Positions 7,016 through 7,784 of a stretch of 7,784 nt of DNA are shown here, piece after piece. Source of the DNA: Prevotella sp. UBA1395 (GTDB lineage: Bacteria; Bacteroidota; Bacteroidia; Bacteroidales; Bacteroidaceae); the NCBI GenBank assembly GCA_002305235.1, contig DBQL01000096.1:7824-15607 (forward strand). The letters are read 5' to 3'. Position 1 is the stretch's first letter. Each line of letters opens with the position of its first letter. The position numbers and the translations under genes are program-made. Under the pieces are notes generated by a model that was given only the letters and a program-made list of their open reading frames with translations, did not search any database and had not been told where the DNA came from.

Positions 7016-7602
7016 AAAAATTATTAAAATGGGTATCTTCAATATTGTTCCTTTTATTCTTTTTTCAATACTGTGTCTATCATAACATAACACACATGAG
7101 CGAAGAAGAATTAGAATGGATAACAAATAGACATGAGGGAGAAGTAATGTATTTTAAAACCGCCGAAGGGAAGCAAGATACTGTTGTTATATGCAGAATT
7201 GAAATTTCCAATTCTTTGAATCCTTTCAATATGTCATACTTTAATACAAGTAACACGGAGTATATAGCAGGGGGAAGCATCGATTATAGGTTTAACAGAA
7301 CAACCGGTTGCGAAGGTACCTTTTATGTGCAAAAAACAGATAATAGCAAACCTCTTTGTTTCTCAGGTGGACTACTTGAAAGATGGTCAAGATTTATTGC
7401 ACTGAAACAGATAAGTTTAAAAATCAACAACGTCACGCTGAATGATATTGTTTTTTTTGATGAAAGCAATACAGAACAAATAAGAGATTCTGCTCAAGAA
7501 AATCCAATAACGAGTTATGCATGGAGTAAGAAACATGGACTTGTTCAGTACACATTTAAAGATGGAACAAACTTTACCAGAACAGACATCGGAAATCCAT
7601 AA
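7012..7602 (+). CDS. Candidate immunity protein for the upstream lipase-like toxin
   Basis: A 196-residue protein of no family I recognise. Residues 1-20 are basic then strongly hydrophobic (MKKLLKWVSSILFLLFFFQY), followed by Cys21. This is either a signal anchor or a lipoprotein signal with a poor lipobox (FQYC). The remainder (from ~25) looks beta-rich and soluble, so it would lie in the periplasm, where a lipase toxin would act. The start codon overlaps the toxin's stop (ATGA), implying translational coupling and matched expression, as is typical for toxin-immunity pairs. The immunity role is inferred from position, size and localisation; there is no sequence motif that proves it. Confidence 0.6.
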   Translation: MKKLLKWVSSILFLLFFFQYCVYHNITHMSEEELEWITNRHEGEVMYFKTAEGKQDTVVICRIEISNSLNPFNMSYFNTSNTEYIAGGSIDYRFNRTTGCEGTFYVQKTDNSKPLCFSGGLLERWSRFIALKQISLKINNVTLNDIVFFDESNTEQIRDSAQENPITSYAWSKKHGLVQYTFKDGTNFTRTDIGNP

Positions 7603-7665
7603 CAAAAGGAAAAATATAGTTAGAAGCAATGCAAAAGTGAGAAATAAGCAGACCACATTTTCTTA

Positions 7666-7784
7666 GACCGCATCGACCTGCAATGCGAGATTGCCGCACT
7701 GCCCTTCAGCGACATCAGCAAGGCCTCGCCGGGCGAGCCGAGCGAGCATATCCGCGAGCGCGTGTTGTCGGCACATCTCGCCGA
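7666..7784 (+). pseudogene. Partial, internally deleted copy of the 3' part of comM
   Basis: The segment reads DRIDLQCEIAAL and onward in the comM frame through HIRERV, then continues directly with LSAHLAE. Compared with the intact gene, 75 codons between ERV and LSAHLAE are missing (225 bp, in frame). Nucleotide identity is 96 of 98 for 7666-7763 and 21 of 21 for 7764-7784. The left edge of homology is sharp at 7666: the preceding bases (ending TTCTTA) do not match comM, and an in-frame TAA lies at 7645-7647 with no ATG after it, so it should not be translated as a gene. It continues past the right end of the window, so the full extent is unknown. Confidence 0.93.

Larger units (their letters stand above)
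5147..7665. other. AT-rich accessory module (candidate toxin cassette) between comM and its partial copy
   Basis: Base composition changes abruptly at the comM stop. By hand count, 4801-4860 has 41 G/C of 60, while 6841-6900 has 20 of 60. The module holds three closely packed genes on the plus strand, all for exported or membrane-associated proteins, and no housekeeping gene. No transposase, integrase, terminal inverted repeat or target-site duplication is visible. The left boundary is taken as the end of comM and the right as the start of the comM fragment. Acquisition from outside is inferred from composition and the flanking duplication. Confidence 0.6.

Noticed and set aside
5147..7665. 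Tn7-like or other transposon ends around the accessory module, suggested by the comM insertion parallel
   Set aside because: No terminal inverted repeats, target-site duplication, transposase or integrase are visible, and comM is intact rather than interrupted.

Overview
The window looks like the chromosome of a member of the Bacteroidales, most likely Prevotella or a close relative. Four things point there: a textbook Bacteroidetes promoter (TTTG, 20 bp, TAnnTTTG) ahead of the tRNAs; a nucleoside kinase C-terminus of the type common in this group; short-signal lipoproteins including a DUF4369/thioredoxin-like one; and an orphan RHS-tip protein of the kind scattered through Bacteroidetes genomes. 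No Shine-Dalgarno-like sequences stand out before the genes, as is usual there. All confident genes are on the plus strand.

Positions 1-5146 are GC-rich housekeeping DNA. They hold the end of a uridine/nucleoside kinase (1-435), a spacer with weak hairpins, a promoter (579-610), tRNA-Gly(GCC) and tRNA-Leu(TAA), a TPR/OmpA-like lipoprotein (823-2499) that starts only 23 nt after the tRNA-Leu, a strong intrinsic terminator (2524-2555), a DUF4369 thioredoxin-fold lipoprotein whose CxxC has become SxxS (2570-3568), and an intact ComM/YifB AAA+ ATPase (3605-5146).

From 5147 to 7665 the DNA turns sharply AT-rich and carries a tight three-gene accessory unit. Its genes are a secreted protein with a transglutaminase/papain-like Cys-His core (5170-6207), a secreted mini-RHS protein in which a signal peptide is joined almost directly to the last ~20 residues of an RHS core and then to a GHSLGG lipase-like domain (6215-7015), and a membrane-associated or secreted protein that overlaps the lipase gene by ATGA (7012-7602). 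The best reading is a polymorphic-toxin cassette: a lipase-type effector with its candidate periplasmic immunity protein, plus a possible accessory enzyme.

After the cassette, at 7666-7784, a piece of comM reappears. It matches 4754-4851 with two mismatches and then jumps to 5077-5097, so a 225-bp (75-codon) in-frame segment is missing. The accessory unit therefore sits between an intact comM and a broken partial copy of the 3' part of comM. This suggests the cassette arrived through recombination or insertion involving a duplicated comM segment. The copy runs off the right edge, so how far it extends is unknown.
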